This document shows positions 51,948-61,466 of a stretch of 64,000 nt of DNA, piece after piece. The notes under the pieces are model-generated. The model searched no databases and was not told the DNA's origin. It saw nothing but the letters and a program-made list of their open reading frames with translations. The stretch is taken from contig NZ_SCRH01000054.1 of NCBI RefSeq assembly GCF_004298145.1, positions 1 through 64,000 of the forward strand, written 5' to 3'. Source of the stretch: Mycobacterium sp. (GTDB taxonomy: Bacteria; Actinomycetota; Actinomycetes; Mycobacteriales; Mycobacteriaceae). The position numbers and the translations under genes are program-made. Numbering within the stretch: position 1 is the stretch's first letter; every line of letters starts with the position of its first letter.

Positions 51948-52715
51948 CTACTTGGCGGTAAATCCGCCGTCGAAGGGGATCACCGCTCCGGTCAGTGCTT
52001 TGCCACTGGGCCCGACGAGCACGAGCAGGAACTGCGCGACGTCACCGACGTTGGCCAGGTTGCTCATTAGTGGCCCGCCGGAAAGCTTCACGGCTTCGTG
52101 CAACCGCGCCAGCTGGTCGTCGGTGAGGTTGCCGTACTCGACCGGCTCCATCCCACCCGGACAGACACAGTTGGCTCGTATCCCGTAGGGCGCGTAATCG
52201 ACAGCGATCGTTCGGGTCATCGACACCAGACCGCCCTTGGCGGCCGCATAGGCACTGCTGCCTTTGAAGCCCACCAGCGCCACCATCGAGCCGATATTGA
52301 CGATCGCCCCGTCGCGGCGTTCGATCATTGACGGCAGAACGGCTTTCGCGAAGAGGAACGGACCGGTGAGGTCGACCGCCAAGAAGCTGTCCCACTCCTC
52401 GAGCGGCGTCTCATGCAACGGGTAGGGCGCGGCGTGCAGCCCGGCGTTATTGATCAAGATGTCCACGCCGCCGAACCGCTCGACGGATTGCGCAGCCGCC
52501 CGGGCCGCGGTGTCGGGGTCGGCTACGTCACCAGGCAGGACGAGCGCGCACCCACCCTCGGATTCGATGGCGGCCGCCACCTCTTCGAGTTTCTCGGAAC
52601 GTCGGCCGACGAGCGTCACGGCGGCGCCTTCGCGCGCAAACAGCGTGGCGGTGGCGGCACCGAGACCCGTACCAGCCCCGGTGATGACGGCGACCTTGCC
52701 GTCGAGTTGTGTCAC
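51948..52715 (-). CDS. Short-chain dehydrogenase/reductase
   Basis: 255 residues from GTG 52715, which overlaps the stop of the upstream gene (GTGA); longer starts lie inside that gene. TGAGTGLG at the N-terminus, NNAG, active site GSM and YAAAK, and FDGG near the end. NADP preference is suggested by GRRSEK after strand 2. It is last in a three-gene minus-strand operon and convergent with the P450 gene (3 bases between stops). Confidence 0.92.
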   Translation of the reverse strand: MTQLDGKVAVITGAGTGLGAATATLFAREGAAVTLVGRRSEKLEEVAAAIESEGGCALVLPGDVADPDTAARAAAQSVERFGGVDILINNAGLHAAPYPLHETPLEEWDSFLAVDLTGPFLFAKAVLPSMIERRDGAIVNIGSMVALVGFKGSSAYAAAKGGLVSMTRTIAVDYAPYGIRANCVCPGGMEPVEYGNLTDDQLARLHEAVKLSGGPLMSNLANVGDVAQFLLVLVGPSGKALTGAVIPFDGGFTAK

Positions 52716-54124
52716 AGAGCCAGGGCGGCCGGATCGATACCGCGCTGCTTGAGCCACTTGGGAAGCAGAATTTCGTCGACCTCCCGGCCGCAGGCTGGCG
52801 CGAGCTCCGCGAGATGCTGCGCCATCGATGCGCTGACGTTCAATGACCCGTAGCTGCCGTCGAAAACGATGATCTTGTCGCTACCACCCACCTCGATGGC
52901 GCGCTGAACAGCCGCGGGCAGGTTGTCGGCCACCTCGGCGCGCTTGAAGAACAGAGGGTTGGCGAAGTCGTGGCGCAGGGCCAACGCCATATCCGGGTTG
53001 GCGACGATTGTCGGGCAGATCAGGGTCAGGCTGGTGAAGTTCAAGCCGATCAGCGCCTGGTTGACCACCGCGGCTTTGATGGACTCGGATAACCCAGCGC
53101 CCATGGCGCTTTCGATCGCCACGTCGTCTTCGACGCGATCGAGGTCGAACCAGTCCACCTTGTTGTAGAAGAGGTGGCCGAAGATCAGTCCGCCGGCGTG
53201 AATGTAGTAGGGCCACTTGCCGCCGTCGATGACCGCGACGCAGTCCTGGATCGACCGGAACAGGGCCAGCATTTTTCCGTAGGACGCCAAGATGTTGGCC
53301 GTTAAGCGGTTTCCGACGGCGTCGAGATCGTTGTCCGCGTCGACGCTCAGCACGCCGTCGGGTGAGGTCATCAGCGTGGCCGTAAAGGCGAGTTTCGAAC
53401 GAACGAATTCCGAGTCTGCGATGGCCCGCCCGATGAAGTTTCCGCTGCGCGGACCCATGGTGATGTGAAAGACCGACCGGGTCTCCATGCGCGCGTAGGA
53501 CATTCCGAACGGTTTGGTGATCCGGTCGATGGCACGGTGCAGGTAGATTTCGCGGGGATCATCGTAGTGCGCGTGGATGATCCAGTCGCCGTCGTAGACC
53601 TTGCGAAGGCCGTAGAGCGTGCCCATCGCCGTCTCGACGGCGATCCCTTGATCCATGGGGGTGGCACCACGCACCTTGCCGTCGAAACGCTCGGCGAGCC
53701 CGTAATATTCGATGATCTCGTCGGGCTCCTTGGCACCGAGCCAGGCGATCACCACTAGCCGGACGTTCGCCCCACCGGTGCGTTGTCGAATGGAGTCCTT
53801 GATTGCGGTCAGCATCTCGGCATAGGCGTGGCCGCCGAGCATGCCGAAACCGTGTTCGGAGCACAATAAGTTGACCGTGTCGGAGGGCTTGATCATCGAC
53901 ATGTCGACGCCGGCAAGCGCCCTCTCGGTCGATGCGCGCACCGCCGACACGTCCGGGCCGCCGGTGTAGATCGCCTCGGGAATGTCGGGAAACAGGTCGC
54001 GAACCTTCACCGACACGATGCCCGCGAGGTCGCGTCCGCGTTGTGTTTGGGTTGGCGGCCCGTAGACCGTCGGCATCACGGCGGGGGGCTCTGCGGCGGG
54101 GTAGGTCAGCGCGTCAGCGGTCAC
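52712..54124 (-). CDS. Conserved protein of unknown function, possibly lactate-racemase (LarA)-like
   Basis: 470 residues from GTG 54124 (GAGG nine bases before it; alternative ATG 54139). I do not recognise it firmly. Histidine-containing stretches SEHGFGMLGGHAYAEML and IIHAHYDDPREIYLHRAID, and the alternation of Rossmann-like segments, loosely recall LarA/DUF2088 proteins, which carry a nickel-pincer cofactor. The glycine-rich FSGGxKS motif of LarA is not evident. It is coupled to an iron-sulfur protein upstream (11-base overlap) and an SDR downstream, so a redox or isomerisation function is likely. Confidence 0.6.
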   Translation of the reverse strand: MTADALTYPAAEPPAVMPTVYGPPTQTQRGRDLAGIVSVKVRDLFPDIPEAIYTGGPDVSAVRASTERALAGVDMSMIKPSDTVNLLCSEHGFGMLGGHAYAEMLTAIKDSIRQRTGGANVRLVVIAWLGAKEPDEIIEYYGLAERFDGKVRGATPMDQGIAVETAMGTLYGLRKVYDGDWIIHAHYDDPREIYLHRAIDRITKPFGMSYARMETRSVFHITMGPRSGNFIGRAIADSEFVRSKLAFTATLMTSPDGVLSVDADNDLDAVGNRLTANILASYGKMLALFRSIQDCVAVIDGGKWPYYIHAGGLIFGHLFYNKVDWFDLDRVEDDVAIESAMGAGLSESIKAAVVNQALIGLNFTSLTLICPTIVANPDMALALRHDFANPLFFKRAEVADNLPAAVQRAIEVGGSDKIIVFDGSYGSLNVSASMAQHLAELAPACGREVDEILLPKWLKQRGIDPAALAL

Positions 54125-54734
54125 GACCGAACACCTCATTTTGTCGTTCGCGGGCGGCGGCCTGTTCGCGGCGCAGTGCGAACAGCGGGTAGCGATCCGC
54201 CGCGTCCTCGGGGATGTCGAGCAACACGTGGTCGGTGTCATAGCGACGCAGGTGTTGCTTGTCTTGCTGCACTTCGCCGTGGCGGGCCTCAAGGATGCGG
54301 CGCATCGGCACGCTGCAGTACAGCAGGCAACCGGACGCTGCCCCGGTGGCCAGCGCGAGCTGTTCGTAGGTGTCCGCCCCGCCCAGCGTCGCGGCGGCGA
54401 GTTCCTTCACCTTGGTGGAACTACACAGGCATGCCATCTGATTGGGATCGAGGCCCGCCTGCTCGCACAAACCGTTCACATCGGCGGGGTCAAGGTCCTT
54501 CACGTTCGTTCCGACAGTATGGGATTCATCTAGTTCGGCGATCAAGATGGCATCGTCGTTGCAGACGTCGATGCAGCGGAAGCAAGCGATGCAGGCGGAA
54601 TCCTCGACCGCTGCCAGTGCTTTGTTGCGTGGACCAATCATGGAGATGGCGCCGGTGGGACAAATGCGCTCACAGCGGTAACAACCTGTGCAATTTTCAT
54701 CGACGATTTCGACGACCTGTTTGATGACCTTCAC
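54114..54734 (-). CDS. Iron-sulfur protein: 2x[4Fe-4S] ferredoxin domain plus BFD-like domain
   Basis: 206 residues from GTG 54734, with GGGAGGGCTC before it. Two cluster motifs are seen, CTGCYRCERICP and CIACFRCIDVC (residues about 15-60). The second half has CLCSSTKVKELAAATLGG and GCLLYC, a spacing that looks like a BFD-type [2Fe-2S] domain. It could move electrons to or from the unknown protein or the SDR downstream. The combination of ferredoxin and BFD-like domain in one chain is unusual. Confidence 0.85.
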   Translation of the reverse strand: MKVIKQVVEIVDENCTGCYRCERICPTGAISMIGPRNKALAAVEDSACIACFRCIDVCNDDAILIAELDESHTVGTNVKDLDPADVNGLCEQAGLDPNQMACLCSSTKVKELAAATLGGADTYEQLALATGAASGCLLYCSVPMRRILEARHGEVQQDKQHLRRYDTDHVLLDIPEDAADRYPLFALRREQAAARERQNEVFGRDR

Positions 54735-54827
54735 GAGCCCTCCCTGCGGCGGCGACTCTTCTGATGCTAGGAACGCGGTGGACGGCAATTCAACAGGCGC
54801 GGCAGCTCAGTGGTGAAAAGCGGACTC

Positions 54828-56336
54828 TCAACTCGCTGGAGTCACCAGTTCTTTTCGCGCGACTTTCCCCATGGCGTTGCGCGGCAGCCCGCCAACAACG
54901 AACTCGTCGGGCACTTTCCCGTGTGACAGCAAGCTTTGTGCTTGTCGGCGCAACTCGGCTGCATCCAGCGAAATACCCGGGCTGGGTTCGGCGAATGCGA
55001 GAATGCGTTGGCCCAGCCGCGCGTCGGGCGTGGCCACCACGGCGACGTCACGGACTCCGGGAAGCTGACCGAGCAGGCTTTCGATCTCGGCGGCATTAAC
55101 GTTGACGCCACCCCGGACGATGACGTCGGCTCGACGCGCGGTGACATGAATCGCGCCATCAGTGTCAACCCATCCGTAATCGCCTGTGCGAAAGGACTTC
55201 TCGTCAAGAGTAGTGCGGACCAAACCGTTCTCAGTCCACCTGCCCATCGCCGGGCGATAGAGGTCGGCCCACTTTCCGCTGTCCGCCGCGGACACCAGCA
55301 GTTCCCCCTCCTGCCCCTCGGTCAGGCGACGGCCGTGATCGTCGCACGTGCCGACCGCCAGATGCGGCAACGGTGTACCGCTGGCACCGGGAATGTGGGA
55401 TGCGTCGGGCTTCTCGGAGCAGACGACACCGGGCGCCTCGGTCATGCCGTAGGTGCCAACCAGTCGAACACCGAACTTTGCCTCAAAAGCCGCACGCAGA
55501 CTTTCCGTGAGTCCCGCGGCTCCGGTGCCCGCGAAGCGCAAGGACGACAACATCCCGGGCGCGATCGCGTCGTCGTCGTGGACCAGATCGTAGATCGTGG
55601 CGGGAACCAGCGCGTTCAGCAGGCTGAGCCGGCGGTCACGACACGCGGCGGCCACGCCGGCGGCGTTCATTCGGTCGACTGCCACGCACGTTGCGCCGGC
55701 GAAGAGTGCGGGCAGCGCGCCAACGGCCATCAGGTTGTGGATGCTCATCGGAAGGATCACGCCCACCCGGTCGCCGGCGCACAACTGCGTCTCGGCGAGG
55801 ACCGCGGCAACCAGGGACACCGCTGCCCTGTTGTGTACGATTGCTTTCGGCGTTCCGGTCGTTCCACTCGAAAAGCCAATGGCGCACGGGAAAGTCAGGT
55901 CCGGTGGTGTGTACGGGGCTTCCGCGCGACGCTGCCGCAATTCTTCCAGTTCCACGACGCGGCCGGAGGCCGGCGTCGACGACACAACCTCCGAGGTGAC
56001 GACCACCGTGGGCGTTACCAGCGAGCACTGTCGATCACGCTCGGCCTGCGGCGCGGCGGGATTGATTCCGACCCAGATCGCGCCTGACAACGCACACGCG
56101 AGGTAAAGCTCAACGGAGGCCGACGAGTTCGGCAGCATGACCGCTACCCGGTCACCGGCCGACACACCTTCGCGCGCGAGCGCACCCGCAAGTCCCCGGA
56201 CGGATGGCCCCAGTTCCGAGTAGCTGACGGACCTTTCGGTGTCCTCCACGGCGACGCCGACGACATCGGACCGGCCCAGCAAGGACAGGATGTCCGGCGG
56301 CTCCATTCCCGGAAAGCCGGTCAACGCCACCGCCAT
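54828..56336 (-). CDS. Acyl-CoA synthetase / AMP-dependent ligase (FadD-like)
   Basis: 502 residues from ATG 56336, overlapping the hydratase stop by 16 bases; longer frames run over that gene. ATP loop GFSSGTTGTPKAIVHN near 155, YGMTEAPG near 290, SFRTGDYGWVD, and C-terminal NAMGKVARKEL with the catalytic lysine. It lies in an operon with an enoyl-CoA hydratase and thiolase, so it likely supplies the CoA ester they degrade. Confidence 0.9.
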   Translation of the reverse strand: MAVALTGFPGMEPPDILSLLGRSDVVGVAVEDTERSVSYSELGPSVRGLAGALAREGVSAGDRVAVMLPNSSASVELYLACALSGAIWVGINPAAPQAERDRQCSLVTPTVVVTSEVVSSTPASGRVVELEELRQRRAEAPYTPPDLTFPCAIGFSSGTTGTPKAIVHNRAAVSLVAAVLAETQLCAGDRVGVILPMSIHNLMAVGALPALFAGATCVAVDRMNAAGVAAACRDRRLSLLNALVPATIYDLVHDDDAIAPGMLSSLRFAGTGAAGLTESLRAAFEAKFGVRLVGTYGMTEAPGVVCSEKPDASHIPGASGTPLPHLAVGTCDDHGRRLTEGQEGELLVSAADSGKWADLYRPAMGRWTENGLVRTTLDEKSFRTGDYGWVDTDGAIHVTARRADVIVRGGVNVNAAEIESLLGQLPGVRDVAVVATPDARLGQRILAFAEPSPGISLDAAELRRQAQSLLSHGKVPDEFVVGGLPRNAMGKVARKELVTPAS

Positions 56337-57106
56337 TCGGGATCTCGCTTCTGCAGGTACGCCTCGCGTGCCTCGGAGCTGTCCTCGAACGTCAGGAGCC
56401 GGTTCGTGTAGTCCTGCTCGGTGCGGTACCCCTCTTTGAGGGGCATGAACTCGACGCGATTCATGGATTCCTTGGCCAACCGCAGAGCGATGGGGCTCTT
56501 GGCCGCCAACTTTCGGGCCAGATCGAGCGCGGTGGGCATCAGCTCTTCGGCCGCAACGACCGACCGGACGGCGCCCAGCCGGTACATCTCGGCCGCCGGG
56601 ACCTTCTCGCCGAGGAAGAACATCTCCCGCGCCTTGTGGCGCCCCACCATCAGCGACAGCTGCGAACTCGCGCCCAGCAGACCGACATTGATCTCGAGCG
56701 CCCCGAAAGAAGCGTGGTCGGCCGCCACGATCATGTCGCAGCACGCGGCGAACGCGAGTCCCGCGCCGATCGCGGGACCGTTGATCGCACCAATCACCGG
56801 AACCGCGCAATCGGTGACGGACCACATCGCCTCGCGCGCGACCAGACCGGGGTCGGTGATGTGGGTGGGTGATTGCTGATCGAGCGCGCCGACCGCGTCG
56901 AGGTCGGCGCCGCCCATGAACGCCCGCCGGCCGGCCGCGGTGAAGATCGCCGCCCGCACGTCCTTGCGGCCACTGAGTGAAAGAAACACGTCGCGGATCT
57001 CGGCCAGGGCCGCTCTATCAACGGCATTGACCGGCGGCCGGGCCAGCGTCACCGTCGCGACGAAATCGCGGACCTCGACGGTCACGCATGATTCCGGTGT
57101 GCTCAT
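56321..57106 (-). CDS. Enoyl-CoA hydratase/isomerase (crotonase) family protein
   Basis: 261 residues: RRAFMGGADLDAVG (oxyanion hole 1), NGPAIGAGLAFAACCDM (oxyanion hole 2), and GALEINVGLLGASS with a catalytic-type glutamate. Hydration of enoyl-CoA or a related reaction. It lies between the thiolase and the ligase, overlapping the latter, and is 76 bases from the thiolase. Confidence 0.92.
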   Translation of the reverse strand: MSTPESCVTVEVRDFVATVTLARPPVNAVDRAALAEIRDVFLSLSGRKDVRAAIFTAAGRRAFMGGADLDAVGALDQQSPTHITDPGLVAREAMWSVTDCAVPVIGAINGPAIGAGLAFAACCDMIVAADHASFGALEINVGLLGASSQLSLMVGRHKAREMFFLGEKVPAAEMYRLGAVRSVVAAEELMPTALDLARKLAAKSPIALRLAKESMNRVEFMPLKEGYRTEQDYTNRLLTFEDSSEAREAYLQKRDPEWRWR

Positions 57107-57182
57107 GACTTCACCTCCCGGTCAACCGAATACAAAATCGACAGTGTCCCGCAGATTCGCATGCCGCGACCCACCCACACCG

Positions 57183-58343
57183 CTAGATCAGCTCGAGGAT
57201 CGTCGCGTTGGCCTGTCCGCCGCCTTCACACATGGTCTGCAAACCGTACCGAATACCATTGTCGCGCATGTGATGCACCAACGTGGTCATGATCCGTGCC
57301 CCGCTGGCCCCCAACGGATGTCCCATGGCGATGGCGCCGCCGTTCGGGTTGAGCGCCTTGTGGTCCGCGCCGGTTTCGGCGAGCCATGCGAGCGGTACCG
57401 ACGCAAAAGCTTCGTTGACTTCGAAGGCCCCGATCTGATCGATGGTCAGACCGCTGCGTTTCAGCGCCTTCGCGGTCGCCGGGATGGGCGCCGTCAACAT
57501 CAGGATCGGGTCGTCGGCGGCGAGCACGGCCGTGTGGATCCGTGCGACCGGGTCGAGACCGAGCTGGTGCGCCTTCTCGCTGGTGGTCATCAACAGGGCG
57601 GCCGATCCGTCACTGATCTGCGAGCTGTTTCCCACGGTGATCTTGCCGTCCTCCTTGAAGGCCGCGCGCAGTCGTGCCATCGCGTCGAGCGACCCATCCC
57701 GCCGTACGCCCTCATCCCGCACGACCCAGGGAAAGCCGTCCTCGGCCGGCACCGGCACGGAGACAGGAAAGAATTGCTGGTCGAACCGGCCTTCGTCATG
57801 GGCATCCGCGGCCCTCCCGTGGGATTCGAGCCCGAACTCGTCGAGCTGGGCGCGCGAGAGTCCCCAGCGTTCGGCGATCATCTCCGCACCCAATCCCTGA
57901 TGAGGAGCCAAATCGCCATACCGGCACCGAAAACCCTCGCCATAAGGCCACTCACCATCGGCCGACGACCCCAGCGGGACGCGGCTCATCGACTCCACCC
58001 CCCCTGCGATGACAACGTCATACTGTCCACTGATCAGGCCTGCCGCCGCGAAGTGCACGGCCTGCTGCGAAGAACCACACTGGCGGTCGACCGTCGTTCC
58101 CGGCACCCACTCCGGCCAGCCAGCCCCCAGCACGGCGTTGCGCGCGATATCCAACGCCTGTTCGCCTACCTGGCTGACGCACCCCCACACGACGTCGTCG
58201 ACGTAACCCGGATCGATGCCGGCGCGTTCGACGAGGACGTTGAGAACGATGCCGGACAGATCGGCGGGCGCGATCGTCGACAGCCCGCCGTTTCGCTTTC
58301 CGACCGGGGTCCTGACGGCTTCGACAATGACCGCATCGCGCAT
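57183..58343 (-). CDS. Thiolase (acetyl-CoA acyltransferase)
   Basis: 386 residues from ATG 58343, with AAGGAG before it. Catalytic cysteine in VDRQCGSSQQAVHFAAAGL (about residue 90), EVNEAFA, GHPLGASGARI with the catalytic histidine, and the second cysteine in CEGGGQANA. It cleaves 3-ketoacyl-CoA. The operon thiolase-hydratase-ligase with a divergent TetR forms a compact beta-oxidation unit. Confidence 0.95.
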   Translation of the reverse strand: MRDAVIVEAVRTPVGKRNGGLSTIAPADLSGIVLNVLVERAGIDPGYVDDVVWGCVSQVGEQALDIARNAVLGAGWPEWVPGTTVDRQCGSSQQAVHFAAAGLISGQYDVVIAGGVESMSRVPLGSSADGEWPYGEGFRCRYGDLAPHQGLGAEMIAERWGLSRAQLDEFGLESHGRAADAHDEGRFDQQFFPVSVPVPAEDGFPWVVRDEGVRRDGSLDAMARLRAAFKEDGKITVGNSSQISDGSAALLMTTSEKAHQLGLDPVARIHTAVLAADDPILMLTAPIPATAKALKRSGLTIDQIGAFEVNEAFASVPLAWLAETGADHKALNPNGGAIAMGHPLGASGARIMTTLVHHMRDNGIRYGLQTMCEGGGQANATILELI

Positions 58344-58570
58344 CTTGGCACTCCTTGCCAGCTGGGAAAGTCTCGTAGCAGCCGCTATCCGCCGCCACGG
58401 TATCGGCGGCTTTGCGCGCTTGACCAGTGCTGCCGCTGAAAATGAGCTTCCTGCCAGAACGTGAATCGAGGATCCGGCGCGCTCCGTTGACGGCCACCTC
58501 ATGCAAGTCGGGGCCCGTAGGCTGTGGCGCGGCTTACCCTGGTAGCGACTGTCGGAGATTGGAGAAGACA

Positions 58571-59290
58571 ATGGCGTCGGCGATCGACTCTGAGCCGCAG
58601 TCCGGGCACGGCATGGCGAACGACGGGGTCGACGAACCGCCGACCAACCAGGCCACGCCGGGCAGTACCCAACCTGTCGCTGTCGCCCGCGAGCACGCAA
58701 CCATACAAAAGGCCGAAACCGAACGCGACAGATTGCTCGCCGCGGCCATGGAGGTGCTGCAGCGCAGCGGTTGGTGGGGTTTCAAAGTCGAGAGCGTGCT
58801 GCGCCAAGCGGGCCTGTCAACGCGTAGCTTTTATCGACACTTCGAGAAGAAAAGCGACCTGCTGCTCGCGTTGCTGGAGTTTGAACTTGGCGGCGCGACC
58901 GTAAACCTGCGCCGCGTGACAGCCGCGGCCGACACGCCGTCGGAAAAGGTCCGCGCGTATGTCGCCGCCACCATCGACATGGCCTACCGCGAGGACCTGG
59001 CCAAACCGTCATCGCTGTTCGCATCGCACTGGCGGGAGCTCCTACCGGAATATCCCGAAGTGATCGACCGGTGTATCGAGCGTCTGATGTCTCCCCTGGT
59101 GGAGGCCATCGAGGAAGGCAAGCATCGCGGCGAATTGCATTCCGACGACCCGGAGGCGGACGCACGAGCCATCTTCTTCTTGGTCGCGGGCATGACGGCT
59201 GATCAGGCCAGCCTCGGCGGCTTGACGCCACGCGAGGATTTCGAACACATTGTGATGCCCTTCATCAGCCGCGCAATCGGCCTGCGTTAG
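58571..59290 (+). CDS. TetR-family transcriptional regulator
   Basis: 239 residues from ATG 58571, with GGAGAAG before it. A long non-domain N-terminus (about 45 polar residues) precedes the HTH: AAAMEVLQRSGWWGFKVESV then GLSTRSFYRHFEKKSDLLL. It is divergent from the thiolase operon and probably controls it. Confidence 0.9.
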   Translation: MASAIDSEPQSGHGMANDGVDEPPTNQATPGSTQPVAVAREHATIQKAETERDRLLAAAMEVLQRSGWWGFKVESVLRQAGLSTRSFYRHFEKKSDLLLALLEFELGGATVNLRRVTAAADTPSEKVRAYVAATIDMAYREDLAKPSSLFASHWRELLPEYPEVIDRCIERLMSPLVEAIEEGKHRGELHSDDPEADARAIFFLVAGMTADQASLGGLTPREDFEHIVMPFISRAIGLR

Positions 59291-59296
59291 GAACGG

Positions 59297-59515
59297 TTAA
59301 CCGTGCGTCGCCCTGTCGAGCAACTCACGTTTGACGACCTTGCCAGCGGCATTGCGAGGCAACTCGTCGATAACGTCGATCGCCCTGGGTACTTTGTGCC
59401 GGGCAAGGTTGTCGCGAACCATGTTTCGCAGGACCTCGGGTAGCGCTATCGGGTCTGCTCCGGGTTCGAGGACGACGAACGCCGCCAACCGCTGGCCGTA
59501 TTCTTCGTCGGGCAG
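59297..59515 (-). pseudogene. Acyl-CoA synthetase C-terminal fragment
   Basis: About 70 residues of a FadD C-terminal domain: PDEEYGQRLAAFVVLEPGAD, then HKVPRAIDVIDELPRNAAGK with the catalytic lysine region, ending at TAA 59297. The rest of the ligase is absent; upstream the sequence changes directly into a wax-ester-synthase fragment. Confidence 0.8.
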
Positions 59516-59795
59516 GAATGGTGACAACGTGGACATGGTCGTCGAGGTTGAAATCGACGGCGTTGACCGGCAGCGGGTGACGCAGGCCCAACGGCACATG
59601 CATCAGCTTCTGCCGGTAGCAGGCACGGCATGCAGACGGCTTCTGAGCAACTCCCAGATCGCATCCGCGTTCAGCGGCTTGCCGGGAGTGGCGGATTCGA
59701 ACACGCCGAATTTAAGCGTGTGCATCTGGCTGTACTGGTTCTCCAAGCCCATGAAAGCGGTGTCAAGACCGGTGAGCCGCGGAGCGCATCCTTCA
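59516..59795 (-). pseudogene. WS/DGAT-type acyltransferase N-terminal fragment
   Basis: In two frames the minus strand reads LTGLDTAFMGLENQYSQMHT, then KFGVFESATPGKPLNADAIW, LLRSRLHAVP, and after a shift VPLGLRHPLPVNAVDFNLDD followed by HVHVVTIPA. This is the start of a wax ester synthase/diacylglycerol acyltransferase. The active-site HHxxxDG region is missing: the sequence stops where the ligase fragment begins. Probably a deletion joined two genes. Confidence 0.7.
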
Positions 59796-59856
59796 GCACC
59801 TCACATGTTCGGCCTTTCGTCGGCGTTGACTCCGCGTTACGTGTGCCGCGCCCTTA

Positions 59857-61203
59857 TCACCGCGATCCCACCGCAACGGCGACTTCATGGGAGGTGGTGG
59901 TCCGAACGAAGGTCAGAAAGCGGTCGATGGCCTCGACTGTCGCCGCGGTGCGTGGGGACGGCATCACGTCGAAGGAGTGTTGGGCGCCGGGCAGTTCCGC
60001 GTATGCCACCGGTGCGAGTGAGACTTCGCGCAGCGCCGTCGCGAAGGCGCGCGCCTGCTCGTGGTTGGTGAACGTGTCGATGCTTCCGTGCAGGACGAAG
60101 ATCGGCGGCGCGTCGGGCCGAACGTGTGACAGCGGCGAGCCCTGGTCCCAGGTCTCGTACGCTTCGTCTTGCGGGGCTCCGATCACAATCTTGCTCAGAA
60201 ACTCCTCTTGCTGCGGGGGTGAGTCGCCCGCCCGGTCAAGAAGGTCGTATACCCCGTACAGCGGTACGGCCGCCTGCACCGAGGTGTCGATGTCTTCGAA
60301 GCCAGGCTGAAACACGGGATCGTTGGCGGTCAACGCCGCCAATGCGGACAGGTGACCCCCGGCCGAGCCGCCGGTCACCACAACGAAATTCGGGTCCCCA
60401 CCGTGGTACGCGATTTCGCGCTTCACCCAGGCGATCGCGCGCTTGACATCGATGATGTGGGCTGGCCAATGTGCGGCCGGCGCAAGTGAGTAGTTGATCG
60501 CCACACACACCCAGCCGCGCTCCGCCATGTGCGCCATCAGGGGATAGCCCTGCCCCCGTTTGCTGCCCTTCGTCCATGCGCTGCCGTGAATCTGGATCAG
60601 AACCGGTGCTCGCGCGTCGAGAGGCAGGTCCTTGCGGCGCCAAATATCGAGGTGGTTGCGGATCCCCGATTCTCCGTAGGACAGATCCTCCTGGTGTAGG
60701 TATCGGCGGCGTTCGGTGAAACGCGGAAACCAAATGTCACGCAAGGAAAGTTGCGACTCGGCGAGCAAATTCGGGGACAGCCGCTTTCGGTAGCCCTCGC
60801 CCAGCGACATCCGCAGACTTGCCTCGAGAACCTCGGTGGCGCGCAGCCCATCCCAGCGCGCCACCATCAACCGAAACCATGCGGCGAGGGCAACGAGAAG
60901 CCCCAGCACGCCCCGCGGATCGCGGAGCGCGCCCCGCCTCACGAGTCTTACGGCCGTGGTCGCTTGCGCGACGATGACGTGCACGGGGAATTCACTGACG
61001 ACCAGACTCACCACGCTCAGTGGGACGACGCCCGCGGCGGCGGCAAGCCCGGGCATCGGTCGTGCGAGCAGCCGGGTGGGACGTCGGGATCGCGCCACGG
61101 CACTGACCAGCGCCCAGACCATGGCGCGACGCAGCAGCGATCGTCCGCTGGACGCACCGCGCTGCCCCGTTGTGTCCGACCCTCGGGACCGCAAACTCAT
61201 CAT
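59857..61203 (-). CDS. Alpha/beta-hydrolase (hormone-sensitive-lipase type), membrane-anchored
   Basis: 448 residues. The first 110 residues contain hydrophobic stretches (GVVPLSVVSLVVSEFPVHVI; GVLGLLVALAAWF), then an HSL-type hydrolase: IHGSAW (oxyanion), VVTGGSAGGHLSALAAL with the catalytic serine (GGSAGG), HGSIDTF with the aspartate and GAQHSFD with the histidine. It resembles mycobacterial LipM/LipN-like esterases. It would cleave lipid esters near the membrane. An inverted repeat lies just upstream. Confidence 0.88.
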   Translation of the reverse strand: MMSLRSRGSDTTGQRGASSGRSLLRRAMVWALVSAVARSRRPTRLLARPMPGLAAAAGVVPLSVVSLVVSEFPVHVIVAQATTAVRLVRRGALRDPRGVLGLLVALAAWFRLMVARWDGLRATEVLEASLRMSLGEGYRKRLSPNLLAESQLSLRDIWFPRFTERRRYLHQEDLSYGESGIRNHLDIWRRKDLPLDARAPVLIQIHGSAWTKGSKRGQGYPLMAHMAERGWVCVAINYSLAPAAHWPAHIIDVKRAIAWVKREIAYHGGDPNFVVVTGGSAGGHLSALAALTANDPVFQPGFEDIDTSVQAAVPLYGVYDLLDRAGDSPPQQEEFLSKIVIGAPQDEAYETWDQGSPLSHVRPDAPPIFVLHGSIDTFTNHEQARAFATALREVSLAPVAYAELPGAQHSFDVMPSPRTAATVEAIDRFLTFVRTTTSHEVAVAVGSR

Positions 61204-61212
61204 CGGCTACCT

Positions 61213-61228
61213 GTCTAACTATGTAGAC
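61213..61228. promoter_or_regulatory. Inverted repeat GTCTA-N6-TAGAC upstream of the lipase gene
   Basis: GTCTAACTATGTAGAC has perfect 5-base arms and lies 10 bases before the minus-strand start 61203. It could be an operator or part of a promoter. Confidence 0.35.
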
Positions 61229-61466
61229 TATGCATGAAAGGCCTAAGCTTAGTCACAGTTTGCCAGGAAACCCCAACTTTTAAACGCGTAGGCCGGAAAG
61301 CGCAATCGCCCAATCTGAGCGCAAGGGTGTCCCACGGAGACCATTGCATACGGCCAGCCAAGCACACAAACTCGCCCACATTGCATGCAGACTGTACGCA
61401 ACTTGCGCGTACCTGGAAGTCGCTTCGTTTGAACGACTTTCGCGTAATCAGTTAGAAGGGCTAGCC

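Noticed and set aside
52712..54124. Naming the unknown 470-residue protein larA
   Set aside because: The similarity to LarA is loose and the glycine-rich motif is missing; naming it would overstate the evidence.
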